Shown in pieces: positions 8,934 through 18,794 of a stretch of 64,000 nucleotides of DNA. Source of the DNA: Reinekea sp. G2M2-21 (GTDB lineage: Bacteria; Pseudomonadota; Gammaproteobacteria; Pseudomonadales; Natronospirillaceae); NCBI RefSeq assembly GCF_015687175.1, contig NZ_JADPQG010000010.1, forward strand, positions 1 to 64,000. The letters are read 5' to 3'. The translations under genes were made by a program, and so were the position numbers. The stretch's first letter is position 1. Every line of letters starts with the position of its first letter. Under the pieces are notes generated by a model, which was not told where the DNA came from, searched no databases, and saw nothing but the letters and a program-made list of their open reading frames with translations.

Positions 8934-11900
8934 TTAGTCCGCAGAGCGAATACGGAACCAGTTGATGTTGAAACCACCGGCTTGTGCCGCAATGGCAATT
9001 TCAACCGGCCCTGCTGGCAACGTCACCGTATGCGATATCGTTTGCCAAGCTTGCCAGTTACCGGTATTTGGCACGTCAATTTGTCCAAAAACAGAATTGC
9101 CACCGCGCGCTTCCAATTGAATTTTGCCACCCGAATTAGGGCTGGCAACGCGGTACTCCACAATATAACTTCCGGTTTCTGGCACGTTCAGAACCGGGAA
9201 AATCATCCAGTCGAAGGTGTCGATCCAGCCAACATTCAAACCACCACCCACGTCCGATGTGTTTTCGGTTTGTACGCCCTGCATCAGCGTAAAACTCTCT
9301 GCTTCAATAAAGGCATCCAGCTTATTGCTTGAACCGCCATCACCGGTGTCACAGGTCATGCCGGTGAACTGGCCATCGTGCGAAATCTGAGCGGTGAACA
9401 CCGCGGACGCACCTGGCGCCAGGCTTTGGGTATTACTGGCGGTCAATTGCTGACCACTGCCGGTAACGGTTGCGCCCCATGCATCGACCGCCCCCACTTG
9501 GCTGGACGACTTCAACACAACCTGCCAACCATTCACTGTGTGTTGCGAAATATTGGTGACCTTAACATCACGCACAATGGCTCCGTTGTTCCAGATGTCG
9601 AAACTCGCTATCGAACAACTCAGGGAAACCACCGGTGGAACGGTTGTAGTAATCACAGCATCCGCAAAATCATTGGCGCCCTGGTTATCCACCACTTCCA
9701 ATTCGACGTTGAACTGGTCCGCTGTGTCGTATTCATGGGTGACTTGCACGCCACTGGCGGTTTGTCCATCACCGAAACGCCACAGGTATTGTGTGATTTC
9801 GCCATCGGCATCACGCGAGGCAGACGCATCAAAGGAGGCCGATAAATGATTGACCGAGACAGTAAACGAGGCTTCCGGTGGCAGGTTGATCACGTCACCT
9901 ACGGAAAAGGGCACCGCCGTTGATACCGCTCGCTTGCCATCGTTATCGGTTACTTCGGCCACTAAACTGTAGGCACCATCAGCCAGAGAAGTCAGCTCTA
10001 CAGAATAGGGCTCTGTGGTATCCGTCGCGACGCTGACACCGTTCAACGCAAAACTGACGGACTGCACAAAACCGTCAGCGTCCTGAGCCGATGCCGACGC
10101 CGTCACAACCTCGCCGGGCAGAAAGTTCTGCCCCGCAAACGGCGACGTTAACTCTACCGTCGGGTCGCCACTGTCTGCCTGTGCATAGTCATCATAGAAC
10201 GCCAGCACCCAAGCTAATGCGCTGTTCCAGTTAATGGTGATTTCGTTGGTCGACCATGCGCCAATATCATCGATATAACAGGTTTGCGGTCGGCTCTGGC
10301 AACCATCGAGAGCGTTACGTGAGAGATCATCTTCCAACCCAACGTTTGGACCACCCGAAAAGGCGCCGGGTATGGCCCAGGGAAAAGCGCCGTCTTTGGC
10401 ACCGGCCCACACTCGATGATGAGGTTGTTGCGTGGTTTTTTCACCGTGCCAGGTGATGTAGGAGTTCGACAGCGGGTTCTGACCAAACAGATAATTCACG
10501 CCGTAACCCACCGCCTGTGCGTATTCGTTATTTCCGGTGAGGTCATAGGCGATGCCCAAGATGGTCAGCACATTGGCAATCATATTGTTAGAACCCCAGA
10601 CATACTCACTGGACGTGATGGGCGTTAAGTACCCCTCACCACGGACCACCGACAAACGCTGATTCGCAATATCAATCAACTTTTGCCGGGCCTGCGCTCG
10701 CAAGTTGTCCGTGTGCGGTGTCGGTACTGTCGCCAGCGACATAACACCCGCCAGTTGTACCTGTTGCCAGCTGTAGTCGGAAACGCCTATGGCACCGATG
10801 TTAATATCACCCAAGTACTTGGCGTCACTTGTGGTGATGTATAACTCCGCGGCTGCCCAGAAAAACTCGTCAGCTAATGAGGTGTCGCCATAGGACCCGC
10901 CGCCGCTGTTATAAGGTGTGTCTGGCAGGGTGATATTGCTGTGCTGTTTGGCTGCATCCCAGGCTTTTATGGCAGCAGTTTCACATTGGTTAGCGAAGGC
11001 TGGATCAATCTCCCGCCACAAACGCGCGCATTGCGCCCCGGTGGCAGCCAGATTCAACGTGGCCGCTGTGGACGGTGGAACCAGATAACGAGGTCGGTCA
11101 TCTTGGTGTGGATACAGAGGTATGCCCGTCCACGTTGCGTCGTGCATTTTATGATGCACCATGCCAGCTTTGTCGCGACCATCGGGCACTTGCATCGCCA
11201 GCATAAAACGCATCTGCCAACGGATTTCGTCGAGAATGTCGGGCACGCCATTACCGCTTTCCGGGATATTCAAAGTACCATCGGCAAACCGTGCCTCGGT
11301 GCTGCGTAAATGCAGCGCGGTTTCATACATGTTGGCCAATTTAAACACTGAGATACCACCATTCACCACATACTTACCGTGATCGCCAGCGTCATACCAA
11401 CCATAGGGGACATCCAGCGAGTAGTTGCAGGTTCCTGGCCAGCAAGGCACCCCAAAATCACCTTGATTCACACCTTGATTCAGGTGACCAGCCGGTCGTG
11501 CCCATTTCGCATCGTTGCCGAAAGAGCCCAATCCGCCACCGGTAAACTCGGTACGAATCTCTATGCCGCTGCGGTTGTGATAAAAGTATTTAATCGAATC
11601 GTACGCTACACCGGTGAATACACTGGGGGCAATATCGAAGGGGTAACTCTGATCGCCACCCACGACAAGCCTCAAACTGTTATCGATAACATCTACAGAA
11701 GTGAAATCAATCTGATGGACGCTTTCACCAGAGGCAGAATCGAACCCCTTTGGCGTTGTTGTGCCACTGGCTATCGTCTGGCCGCTTTTCTCAAGGCGCC
11801 AGTTCAGCGGTGAGTTCGAGCTGCTGGCGTAGGTTGCGATTTTATTGCTGCCCGGCAAATAGCCCAATTGATTGACTCGAGGGTTCCCTTCCACCGCGGC

Positions 11901-12041
11901 CACCTGAGCGGAAATCAGCGTGATTGCCGCGATACCCAGAGCGCGTTTTACTTGTGTTTGAGACTCGAGCCAGGTTTGCGCTGCGAATCGGTTGACTGCT
12001 TTGGCCCGAAAAACGGCCGCGGTCAGGTTATGCAGAATCAT
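8934..12041 (-). CDS. Secreted GH9 cellulase with Ig-like, PKD, CBM2-like and CBM6 modules
   Basis: A 1035-residue endoglucanase or processive cellulase. After an unusually long N-region (about 32 residues) comes a hydrophobic signal core (RALGIAAITLISAQVAAV). Next are an N-terminal Ig-like CelD_N domain (about 50-140) and the GH9 (alpha/alpha)6 barrel (about 145-600), with DAGDHG (Asp217 and Asp220, base), PHHRVW and NEITINW (acid). A bacterial Ig domain, a PKD domain (WRFGDGQTASG), a CBM2-like domain with two cysteines, and a C-terminal CBM6 ending FNINWFRIRSAD follow. GGAG is 8 nt before the ATG. One operator lies 58 nt upstream and a second inside the gene at 11678. It is monocistronic, with its own terminator. 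Confidence 0.93.
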   Translation of the reverse strand: MILHNLTAAVFRAKAVNRFAAQTWLESQTQVKRALGIAAITLISAQVAAVEGNPRVNQLGYLPGSNKIATYASSSNSPLNWRLEKSGQTIASGTTTPKGFDSASGESVHQIDFTSVDVIDNSLRLVVGGDQSYPFDIAPSVFTGVAYDSIKYFYHNRSGIEIRTEFTGGGLGSFGNDAKWARPAGHLNQGVNQGDFGVPCWPGTCNYSLDVPYGWYDAGDHGKYVVNGGISVFKLANMYETALHLRSTEARFADGTLNIPESGNGVPDILDEIRWQMRFMLAMQVPDGRDKAGMVHHKMHDATWTGIPLYPHQDDRPRYLVPPSTAATLNLAATGAQCARLWREIDPAFANQCETAAIKAWDAAKQHSNITLPDTPYNSGGGSYGDTSLADEFFWAAAELYITTSDAKYLGDINIGAIGVSDYSWQQVQLAGVMSLATVPTPHTDNLRAQARQKLIDIANQRLSVVRGEGYLTPITSSEYVWGSNNMIANVLTILGIAYDLTGNNEYAQAVGYGVNYLFGQNPLSNSYITWHGEKTTQQPHHRVWAGAKDGAFPWAIPGAFSGGPNVGLEDDLSRNALDGCQSRPQTCYIDDIGAWSTNEITINWNSALAWVLAFYDDYAQADSGDPTVELTSPFAGQNFLPGEVVTASASAQDADGFVQSVSFALNGVSVATDTTEPYSVELTSLADGAYSLVAEVTDNDGKRAVSTAVPFSVGDVINLPPEASFTVSVNHLSASFDASASRDADGEITQYLWRFGDGQTASGVQVTHEYDTADQFNVELEVVDNQGANDFADAVITTTVPPVVSLSCSIASFDIWNNGAIVRDVKVTNISQHTVNGWQVVLKSSSQVGAVDAWGATVTGSGQQLTASNTQSLAPGASAVFTAQISHDGQFTGMTCDTGDGGSSNKLDAFIEAESFTLMQGVQTENTSDVGGGLNVGWIDTFDWMIFPVLNVPETGSYIVEYRVASPNSGGKIQLEARGGNSVFGQIDVPNTGNWQAWQTISHTVTLPAGPVEIAIAAQAGGFNINWFRIRSAD
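11678..11691. promoter_or_regulatory. LacI-type operator (site 4) inside the GH9 coding region
   Basis: A perfect TGTTATCGATAACA within GH9 codons for about residues 117-121, 421 nt (centre to centre) downstream of the upstream operator at 12099. The spacing recalls the lac O1/O2 pair and would allow DNA looping if the regulator forms tetramers or bridges two dimers. Confidence 0.7.
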
Positions 12042-12098
12042 AGTAAACTCCGTTAGTAATTATTGTTGTTTCCGAAGACATAACAGCTGGCTTAGAAC

Positions 12099-12112
12099 TG
12101 TTATCGATAACA
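12099..12112. promoter_or_regulatory. LacI-type operator (site 5) before GH9
   Basis: A perfect TGTTATCGATAACA palindrome 58 nt upstream of the GH9 start codon, placing the cellulase in the same regulon as the GH35/transporter cassette. Confidence 0.85.
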
Positions 12113-12414
12113 AATCAAGCGTTTAAAAAATACCTGTTACCGGCATTTCCCATGATGTGACCGTTTTATTGTTGTCTTTGCCTATGAGCAATCCGGTTCA
12201 TCATCACCCTCAGAAACTTAGCGGCAGGTTCCGCCAATTTCAAGCTTTTTATAATTTTTAAGTTTGCTGGGGGGCGTTAATGCGCTTCAATGGCGTCCAT
12301 AAAATCGACCTAGAGATAACGATAAGTTATTGATAAATAGGGATATTTTAAAAAATACGTCATTTTTCAGGGCCTGCTAGCCAGCACCAAAACCTGCAAA
12401 AAAATTATTCCATA
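12113..12414. other. Gap between GH9 promoter and araC-family gene, nothing recognised
   Basis: About 300 nt holding the GH9 promoter side and the 3' side of the leftward araC-family gene. Apart from a weak ATAAC/GTTAT inverted repeat near 12317-12331, I see no gene, RNA or strong terminator. Confidence 0.5.
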
Positions 12415-13290
12415 TTAGATTACAGACTGGCGCAAATGCTGAACCGGTGACAGGCCAAACAACCGCTTATATTCGCGACTGAATTGAGAAGGACTCTCAT
12501 ACCCGACATTAAAAGCCGCCTCGTTTACCGGCAATTGCTCGATAAAAATCTGATGTTTGGCGTGATGCAAACGGATATTTTTGACGTACTGCAAGGGCGA
12601 CAAATGCGTTACGTTTTTAAAGTGTTCGTGAAAGGTCGATGGACTCATGGCCGCTATGTCAGCCAGTTCTTCCACTTTCAGCGCGTGATTGTAATGGCGG
12701 TGAATGTAATGCACCACCTGAGCGATACGGTTGTTGTGACGATCCTGCGTCACAAAATTGCGCAGCAGATGTGCCTGCGTCCCTTGCAGCAGATGAAACA
12801 GAATTTCACGGTAATACATCGGTGCCAGCACCGCTGCCTGCTCGGGCTGTTGCGCGGTGGAGATCAACCGATGAATGCTGCCCGCTAACGCTTCATTGGA
12901 TTCAGAGACAAAAATACCGCTGTCACTCTGATCCGCCTGCATCGAGTGCGCAGGCAGTTGATTGACCAGCTCCGCCAGAATGGTCAGATCGATATCCAAC
13001 CGGATCGCTAAAAATGGTTTGGCGGGCTGGGCATTAAAAACTCGGCATCGCAATGGTAACGGCACCGTCAACACCAGGTACTGGAACTCGTTGTACACAA
13101 AGCGTTGCTCACGCAACCAGGCTTCCTTCTCACCCTGCACCACAAAATAAATACTCGGGTCGTACACCAATGGGGTTAATGGCTGCGGTTCGGTCACGCG
13201 ATACAGGCTGGTAAAAGGCAGGAGGTTCTGCGACATCCCTTCGGCCTGCACCATCGAATCGACCAATTCTGCTATCGTTGCTAAGTTCAA
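12415..13290 (-). CDS. AraC family regulator (AraC_N / YqhC-like)
   Basis: A 291-residue regulator. The first about 160 residues form a cupin-like AraC_N effector domain of the YqhC type (PLVYDPSIYFVVQGEKEAWL, then YLVLTVPLPLRCRV). Residues about 185-285 are the double-HTH AraC DNA-binding domain (VEELADIAAMSPSTFHEHFK, then FNVGYESPSQFSREYKRLFG). It is divergent from an aldo/keto reductase gene, the arrangement in which YqhC-type regulators activate aldehyde-reducing enzymes under electrophile stress. That role is inference from the family and the gene pair. Confidence 0.88.
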   Translation of the reverse strand: MNLATIAELVDSMVQAEGMSQNLLPFTSLYRVTEPQPLTPLVYDPSIYFVVQGEKEAWLREQRFVYNEFQYLVLTVPLPLRCRVFNAQPAKPFLAIRLDIDLTILAELVNQLPAHSMQADQSDSGIFVSESNEALAGSIHRLISTAQQPEQAAVLAPMYYREILFHLLQGTQAHLLRNFVTQDRHNNRIAQVVHYIHRHYNHALKVEELADIAAMSPSTFHEHFKNVTHLSPLQYVKNIRLHHAKHQIFIEQLPVNEAAFNVGYESPSQFSREYKRLFGLSPVQHLRQSVI

Positions 13291-13471
13291 TGGGGGCTCC
13301 GCACATTCTGTTGTGGTCAGTATCGCTGGTTTTACACGGCATGTTGAGTCCGCTTAGTGAATTCCGGAGGATTAGGCAAGTCGGCGCGAGTTACGGGCTA
13401 ACGGGATGACCGGCTTGGCGTGAATAATGGCTGTGTTATCGATCAGGTCAACTCAACGAAGAGGGAAGCAC

Positions 13472-14434
<963 letters not shown>

Positions 14435-14436
14435 AC

Positions 14437-14467
14437 AAAAAAAGGCCATGCGGTTAACCGCATGGCC
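14437..14467 (-). terminator. Terminator of phoX
   Basis: GGCCATGCGGTTAACCGCATGGCC is a perfect 24-bp palindrome. On the minus strand it is followed by seven T residues, giving a strong rho-independent terminator for phoX. It may also stop the convergent aldo/keto reductase transcript. Confidence 0.9.
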
Positions 14468-14524
14468 AAGATCACATCAAAGCACGATCATGACAAGAAC
14501 ACTTTTTCGTCTTAAAAAACCTTG

Positions 14525-16390
14525 TTAGGTACCAATAACGCCACCATCTTCGCGCGAGATAGCGATGACCGCAGAGCGTGGAACACCATCTTTATGCGCA
14601 TTCGGCCAGGTCTCGCTCGGGTGCTGAATACCGACGAACAACGTGCGTTGATCATTCGCAAAAGCACTGCCAGTAATCTCACAACCACGAGGACCCACCA
14701 GGAAGCGACGGATGTGCCCGGTCACCGGATCGGCACACAGCATCTGATTGTTGCCCTGCCCGGCAAATTTGCCTTCGTTTGAATAATCACCATCAGTTTG
14801 AATCCACAAACGGCCGTCGGCATCGAACGCCAAACCATCTGGGCTGTTGAACATGTTGTCGGCGTTTACGTTATCGCTACCCGCCATTGCACCGGTTTGC
14901 GTCGTTGGATTACCCGCCACCACAAACAGATCCCAACCAAACCGCGAAGACAGGTGGTCGCGGTTTTCCGGCACCCAACGAACGATATGACCGAAATCAT
15001 TTTTCGCGCGAGGGTTCGCTCCGTTGACGGGTTGATCGTCTTTCACACCACGGTTTTTATTGTTGGTCAACGTACAGAACACCATCGGTGACGACGGGTG
15101 ACACGCAACCCACTCCGGTCGATCCATGGTAGTCGCGCCGACAAAACGAGCCGCCAATCGCGCATACACCAAGATATATTCCTGACTGTCGAAACCATTG
15201 GCTTCGGTTAAACCGTTTTTACCATAGCTCAGTTCAACCCATTCACCGCTGCCGTTGTCATTAAATTTTGCCGCGTACAACGTCCCGTTTTCCAGTAACG
15301 TCATGTTGTGGGCGCGGTTACCTTCGATGTAGGTTTTATCGGATACGAACTTGTAGACAAATTCACCGCGTTCATCATCGCCCATATAGACAACCGCATG
15401 GCCGTCGGCCGACAAAGTCAGCGCCGCATTTTCATGCTTAAAGCGACCCAGAGCGGATCGTTTCATCGCTTTGGATTCAGGATTCAACGGATCGATCTCC
15501 ACAATCCACCCAAACCGGTTGGCTTCATTGGGATGCTCGGCAAGGTTAAAACGTTCTTCGGTGGGCCACCAGTTATAGTCGAAGCCTGTTTCGGATAAGC
15601 CGTACGCTTTTTGTTCTTTACTCAGTGAGGTGCCTTTCGGTGCGCCAAAGTATCCGTTGAAATTTTCTTCACAGGTGAGATAGGTATCCCAGGGTGTACG
15701 GCCATTACCGCAATTATTGAAGGTCCCGATGATACGGCGACCACTCGGATCCGCAGCTGTTTTCAACAACGCGTGCCCTGCGACAGGGCCGGTCATCACA
15801 AACTCGTCAGCATCGCCATGAAAGCGTCGATTCAGTTTGCCATTTTTCGCAACTTTCCATTGACCTTTTTTATTCTTAGATACTTCGAAGACGTTCACCC
15901 CGTGCGCTGCGATTTCTTTTTTCACGTCATCCGTGGTCAGGTTTTCACCCTTGTGCACGTGCATAAATTCTTTGTTGATGTATTCACTGTTTACTGCCAT
16001 CACGCCACGGTTTTCATCGAGTTTTCCGTCGTCGCTGCGCAGATGAAACAGGCTCATCCCATCGGTGTTATCGCCAAATTGTGTTTTCTGATCAGCGGCC
16101 GTGTTGGTGACAGCGAACTTGGCTCCGCTTTTCACAATTGGATCACCCCAGGCAACCAACACGTCATAGCGATAGCCTTCCGGCAACGACACGGTATCGG
16201 CGGTGCTCATAGGGATTTGCTTGAAACTCATCAGCGTCGTTGCCTGGCTGACGGCGTTGGCCAAGGTAGACGTACCGGCCAGAAATCCCGACGCGCCAAT
16301 CGCGCCACCAGTTTTAATTAAGTTTCGTCGTGATACTGCATTATTCAACAGGGCGTCGAAGGCAACGGACTTGTGAGCGTCATTTTCCAT
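14525..16390 (-). CDS. phoX: PhoX family alkaline phosphatase (Tat-exported)
   Basis: A 621-residue phosphatase of the PhoX/DUF839 family, releasing phosphate from organic phosphoesters in the periplasm; known members need calcium and iron. SRRNLIKTGGAIGASGFLAG near residues 20-39 is a twin-arginine signal. Family blocks seen include NCGNGRTPWDTYLTCEEN, the GHIVRW patch and the C-terminal GCEITGSAFANDQRTLFVGI with IQHPSETWPN. Length is normal. It is monocistronic, with a strong terminator downstream and a Pho box 71 nt upstream, so it should be induced by phosphate starvation through PhoB. Confidence 0.93.
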   Translation of the reverse strand: MENDAHKSVAFDALLNNAVSRRNLIKTGGAIGASGFLAGTSTLANAVSQATTLMSFKQIPMSTADTVSLPEGYRYDVLVAWGDPIVKSGAKFAVTNTAADQKTQFGDNTDGMSLFHLRSDDGKLDENRGVMAVNSEYINKEFMHVHKGENLTTDDVKKEIAAHGVNVFEVSKNKKGQWKVAKNGKLNRRFHGDADEFVMTGPVAGHALLKTAADPSGRRIIGTFNNCGNGRTPWDTYLTCEENFNGYFGAPKGTSLSKEQKAYGLSETGFDYNWWPTEERFNLAEHPNEANRFGWIVEIDPLNPESKAMKRSALGRFKHENAALTLSADGHAVVYMGDDERGEFVYKFVSDKTYIEGNRAHNMTLLENGTLYAAKFNDNGSGEWVELSYGKNGLTEANGFDSQEYILVYARLAARFVGATTMDRPEWVACHPSSPMVFCTLTNNKNRGVKDDQPVNGANPRAKNDFGHIVRWVPENRDHLSSRFGWDLFVVAGNPTTQTGAMAGSDNVNADNMFNSPDGLAFDADGRLWIQTDGDYSNEGKFAGQGNNQMLCADPVTGHIRRFLVGPRGCEITGSAFANDQRTLFVGIQHPSETWPNAHKDGVPRSAVIAISREDGGVIGT

Positions 16391-16460
16391 GGTTTATCTC
16401 CTGGTACATCGTATTGTCGTTATAGGCGCGCACATACTAGGAGTGAAATATGAAAGATCT

Positions 16461-16478
16461 GTGACAAATGGATGACAG
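16461..16478 (-). promoter_or_regulatory. Pho box before phoX
   Basis: On the minus strand CTGTCATCCATTTGTCAC matches the PhoB consensus of two CTGTCAT-type 7-mers separated by 4 A/T-rich bases. It ends 71 nt before the phoX ATG, a normal activation distance. Confidence 0.75.
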
Positions 16479-16535
16479 TTTGACGGCGCGGCCGGTGCAC
16501 AACGCGCCGGCCAGCTTTACCATGCACCAGCTGTC

Positions 16536-17057
16536 TTACAACAGACTTTGAACCTGACCGACATACATGGCGGTAACCGACGACGGCTGACTGGCTTGCA
16601 TACGGCTTAACCATTGATCCAGACAAAATTGCAGGTCACCCGGACCGCGCAGTTGATCAAACACGTCCATCAACATCATGTCCAATTCATCGTCAAGATA
16701 TTGCTGACTGCACATGGCCAGAATCCGACGTAGGTTTGCCAGCTTTGCCGGTACAGGAATCGAAGAAACCCGTAACGGGCTAGCAGACGTTGCAGTCGGT
16801 GCCGAGATAGGGTCGGGTTTAGGCATGGCGTCCGCGAATGACGGCAGCGGTTGGTCTGCACTGATAAGCCCACTGTTATATAAACCCGAAATTCGTGCAA
16901 TGGCCGTTTCATCAAAGGTCGGAAATAAATCCCGAAGTCGTTTACGACCATCTATCATGATCAACAGCTGTCGCTGTTTCGCAGACAAATCGCGTGACCG
17001 TTCGGCAATCGCAGCTTTGCCCTGCTCTGTTTTAGCGAAGACTAAATCTCTGTCCAT
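16536..17057 (-). CDS. Hypothetical protein
   Basis: A 173-residue protein that I do not recognise. Residues 1-75 look like a small winged-helix-type domain (LSAKQRQLLIMIDGRKRLRD, then ISGLYNSGLIS). A Pro/Ser/Ala-rich linker (about 80-110) leads to a C-terminal helical segment (LANLRRILAMCSQQYLDDEL onward). There is no signal peptide or membrane segment. The start is preceded by AAGGTCAGG. It lies between phoX and a MITE, with 145 nt to phoX, so it is not clearly in an operon. Confidence 0.65.
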   Translation of the reverse strand: MDRDLVFAKTEQGKAAIAERSRDLSAKQRQLLIMIDGRKRLRDLFPTFDETAIARISGLYNSGLISADQPLPSFADAMPKPDPISAPTATSASPLRVSSIPVPAKLANLRRILAMCSQQYLDDELDMMLMDVFDQLRGPGDLQFCLDQWLSRMQASQPSSVTAMYVGQVQSLL

Positions 17058-17083
17058 AACCTGACCTTATTTTTGTTTTGGTG

Positions 17084-17356
17084 GTAAGGCGATTCTGAAT
17101 AATAACTATCTACCTAAGTAAGCGCAGAACTTCGCAAATGTCGAGGCAAATTCAGTAGGCAATATTCAGCATCTTGGCAAAAGGCTTAGCAAAGAAATTT
17201 GCCATTCCAGCCCCGCCCTTTGGGTCCTCCAGATCGATAGCTGAGCATTATTGTGTTTTTTGAAAAGGACTCGCCATTTCCTGCACCATACGCCTCGCTC
17301 ATCCCTCGCTCTCACAGAACTGAGGTGATTTGCAATAGTAATCTCAGATGCCCTAA
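17084..17356 (+). mobile_element. Diverged MITE (copy C)
   Basis: A 265-bp copy (17088-17352) of the element at 8611, in the same orientation. Its ends have drifted (GGCGATTCTGAATAAT and ATCTCAGATGCC). The flanks are GTAA (17084-17087) and CTAA (17353-17356), a decayed YTAR-type duplication. Internal blocks such as GCAATATTCAGCATCTTGGC and GAAAAGGACTCGCCATT are shared with copy B. Confidence 0.8.
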
Positions 17357-17791
17357 AGACCGTTAGCACTGTATCACAGCTGAGTGATGCAAAGAACAAA
17401 TCAAAACCAAAAATACATTTAAAAACAACAGGTTGCGTGATTAATGGTAGCAACCAATCAGACCACAATTTCGTACAGTGAAGTGAGTACCGCCACAAAT
17501 TTACGATGTACAGATTCAGCATACGCACGACGTATGCCCAACAAAATTGCCAACGAGGTCATACCGAGACATTGAACCGGTCGACAACTTCAAACATGGT
17601 CTACTTTCATACCTCGACGCCTTGATGGACATCACATTATTTGTCATATCCGACGTTACACTGCCGCCGCAGATTTCGCAGTCGCCAGATTTCGCAAACG
17701 CGCTGTGCAGTAGCAGTTCCTACCCCGTTTGATGCATCCGATTTTGCGGACATCTTTTCAACAAACATCAAAATTTTTTAAGGGCACCACA
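17357..17791. other. Gap before the carbonic anhydrase gene
   Basis: Apart from the carbonic anhydrase ribosome site (AGGG, 8 nt before the ATG), this 435-nt stretch shows no convincing gene, terminator or RNA. Short open frames crossing it have no family resemblance. Confidence 0.5.
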
Positions 17792-18541
17792 ATGAAAAAA
17801 TCACTCATACCGATTGCACTTGCTTGTGCAAGTATCTCTTTGCTTCCATCATTTTCATCGGCCGAAGATACCTTACACTGGAGTTACGCCGGACACGAAG
17901 GCCCCGAATACTGGGGATCACTGTCACCTGAATTTCAAACTTGTAAAACAGGGAAAAATCAGTCGCCGATTGACATCGAGTCAGCGATTGAGAGTGCATT
18001 ACCGGAACTGACGTTTCTGTACACCAAAGCAGCCACAGAGGCGCTAAATAACGGCCATACGGTGCAAGTTAATTTCCCTGCCGGGAATACCCTGGTGATT
18101 GAAGAACTAACCTATGAGCTGAAGCAGTTTCACTTTCATACCCCCAGTGAAAACAAACTGGAAGGGCAATCGTTCCCGTTGGAAGCGCATTTCGTTCACG
18201 CCGATGCCGAGGGCAACTTGGCTGTCGTTGCGCAATTTTTCCATGAAGGCGATGCAAATGTAGCACTGACAGATTTATTGAAAAACGTACCAGACGAAAC
18301 AAACCCAACGATAACGATCTCACACGCTTTAGAGGCAAAGACGCTATTGAACACCGATAACGGTTACTACCGTTTCTCGGGTTCCCTGACAACACCTCCT
18401 TGTACTGAAGGCGTTCAATGGTTGGTGATGAAAGAACCGATGACCGCATCCGCTGAACAGATTTCCCAACTGGGAGAGGCCATGCATCAGCCGAACAGTC
18501 GACCCACTCAGCCACTGAATGATCGAGTCGTATTGAAGTAA
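17792..18541 (+). CDS. Alpha-class carbonic anhydrase, periplasmic
   Basis: A 249-residue zinc enzyme interconverting carbon dioxide and bicarbonate. Residues 1-25 are a Sec signal peptide (MKKSLIPIALACASISLLPS, cleaved near SSA). The mature protein starts with HWSYAGHEGPEYWG. It has the alpha-class zinc ligands in QFHFHTPSEN and EAHFVHAD, NQSPIDI near the front, and SLTTPPCTEGVQW at the end. The ATG at 17792 is used because of the signal peptide and the AGGG site. It appears monocistronic, just left of the polyketide cluster, with no obvious functional tie to it. Confidence 0.95.
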   Translation: MKKSLIPIALACASISLLPSFSSAEDTLHWSYAGHEGPEYWGSLSPEFQTCKTGKNQSPIDIESAIESALPELTFLYTKAATEALNNGHTVQVNFPAGNTLVIEELTYELKQFHFHTPSENKLEGQSFPLEAHFVHADAEGNLAVVAQFFHEGDANVALTDLLKNVPDETNPTITISHALEAKTLLNTDNGYYRFSGSLTTPPCTEGVQWLVMKEPMTASAEQISQLGEAMHQPNSRPTQPLNDRVVLK

Positions 18542-18728
18542 AGAACGATCAGCTGAACAACACAGGGATGTGGTGTTTATAGACATAGTCGGCTTGATAT
18601 TGTCAGACATACGCTACTCTTTAGTACTTCCCTCTCGCCAAACCAACAATCGATTTCCACGAACATTTTAGAGACGCCTCACAAAAAAAGCATTCGGCCA
18701 TTGCTTTCGCGCTCGCCTGAACGAACTA

Positions 18729-18742
18729 TGTAACCGCTTACA
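18729..18742. promoter_or_regulatory. LacI/GalR-type palindrome before the polyketide cluster
   Basis: TGTAACCGCTTACA has matching TGTAA/TTACA half sites around a CG centre, the general form of GalR/LacI-family operators, and differs from the TTATCGATAA type. It lies 52 nt before the first gene of the cluster. No matching regulator gene is in the window. Confidence 0.45.
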
Positions 18743-18794
18743 TTGATGCATTTGTGCTCGTTGTGGCGGCCGAAAACCAATCAAGGATCGAGAA

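Noticed and set aside
13434..13447. TGTTATCGATCAGG before the aldo/keto reductase gene as a seventh LacI site
   Set aside because: Only one half of the palindrome is intact, and the gene has no link to sugar use; it is probably chance.
17166..17528. 120-codon minus-strand frame
   Set aside because: It runs across MITE copy C and has no protein-like pattern.
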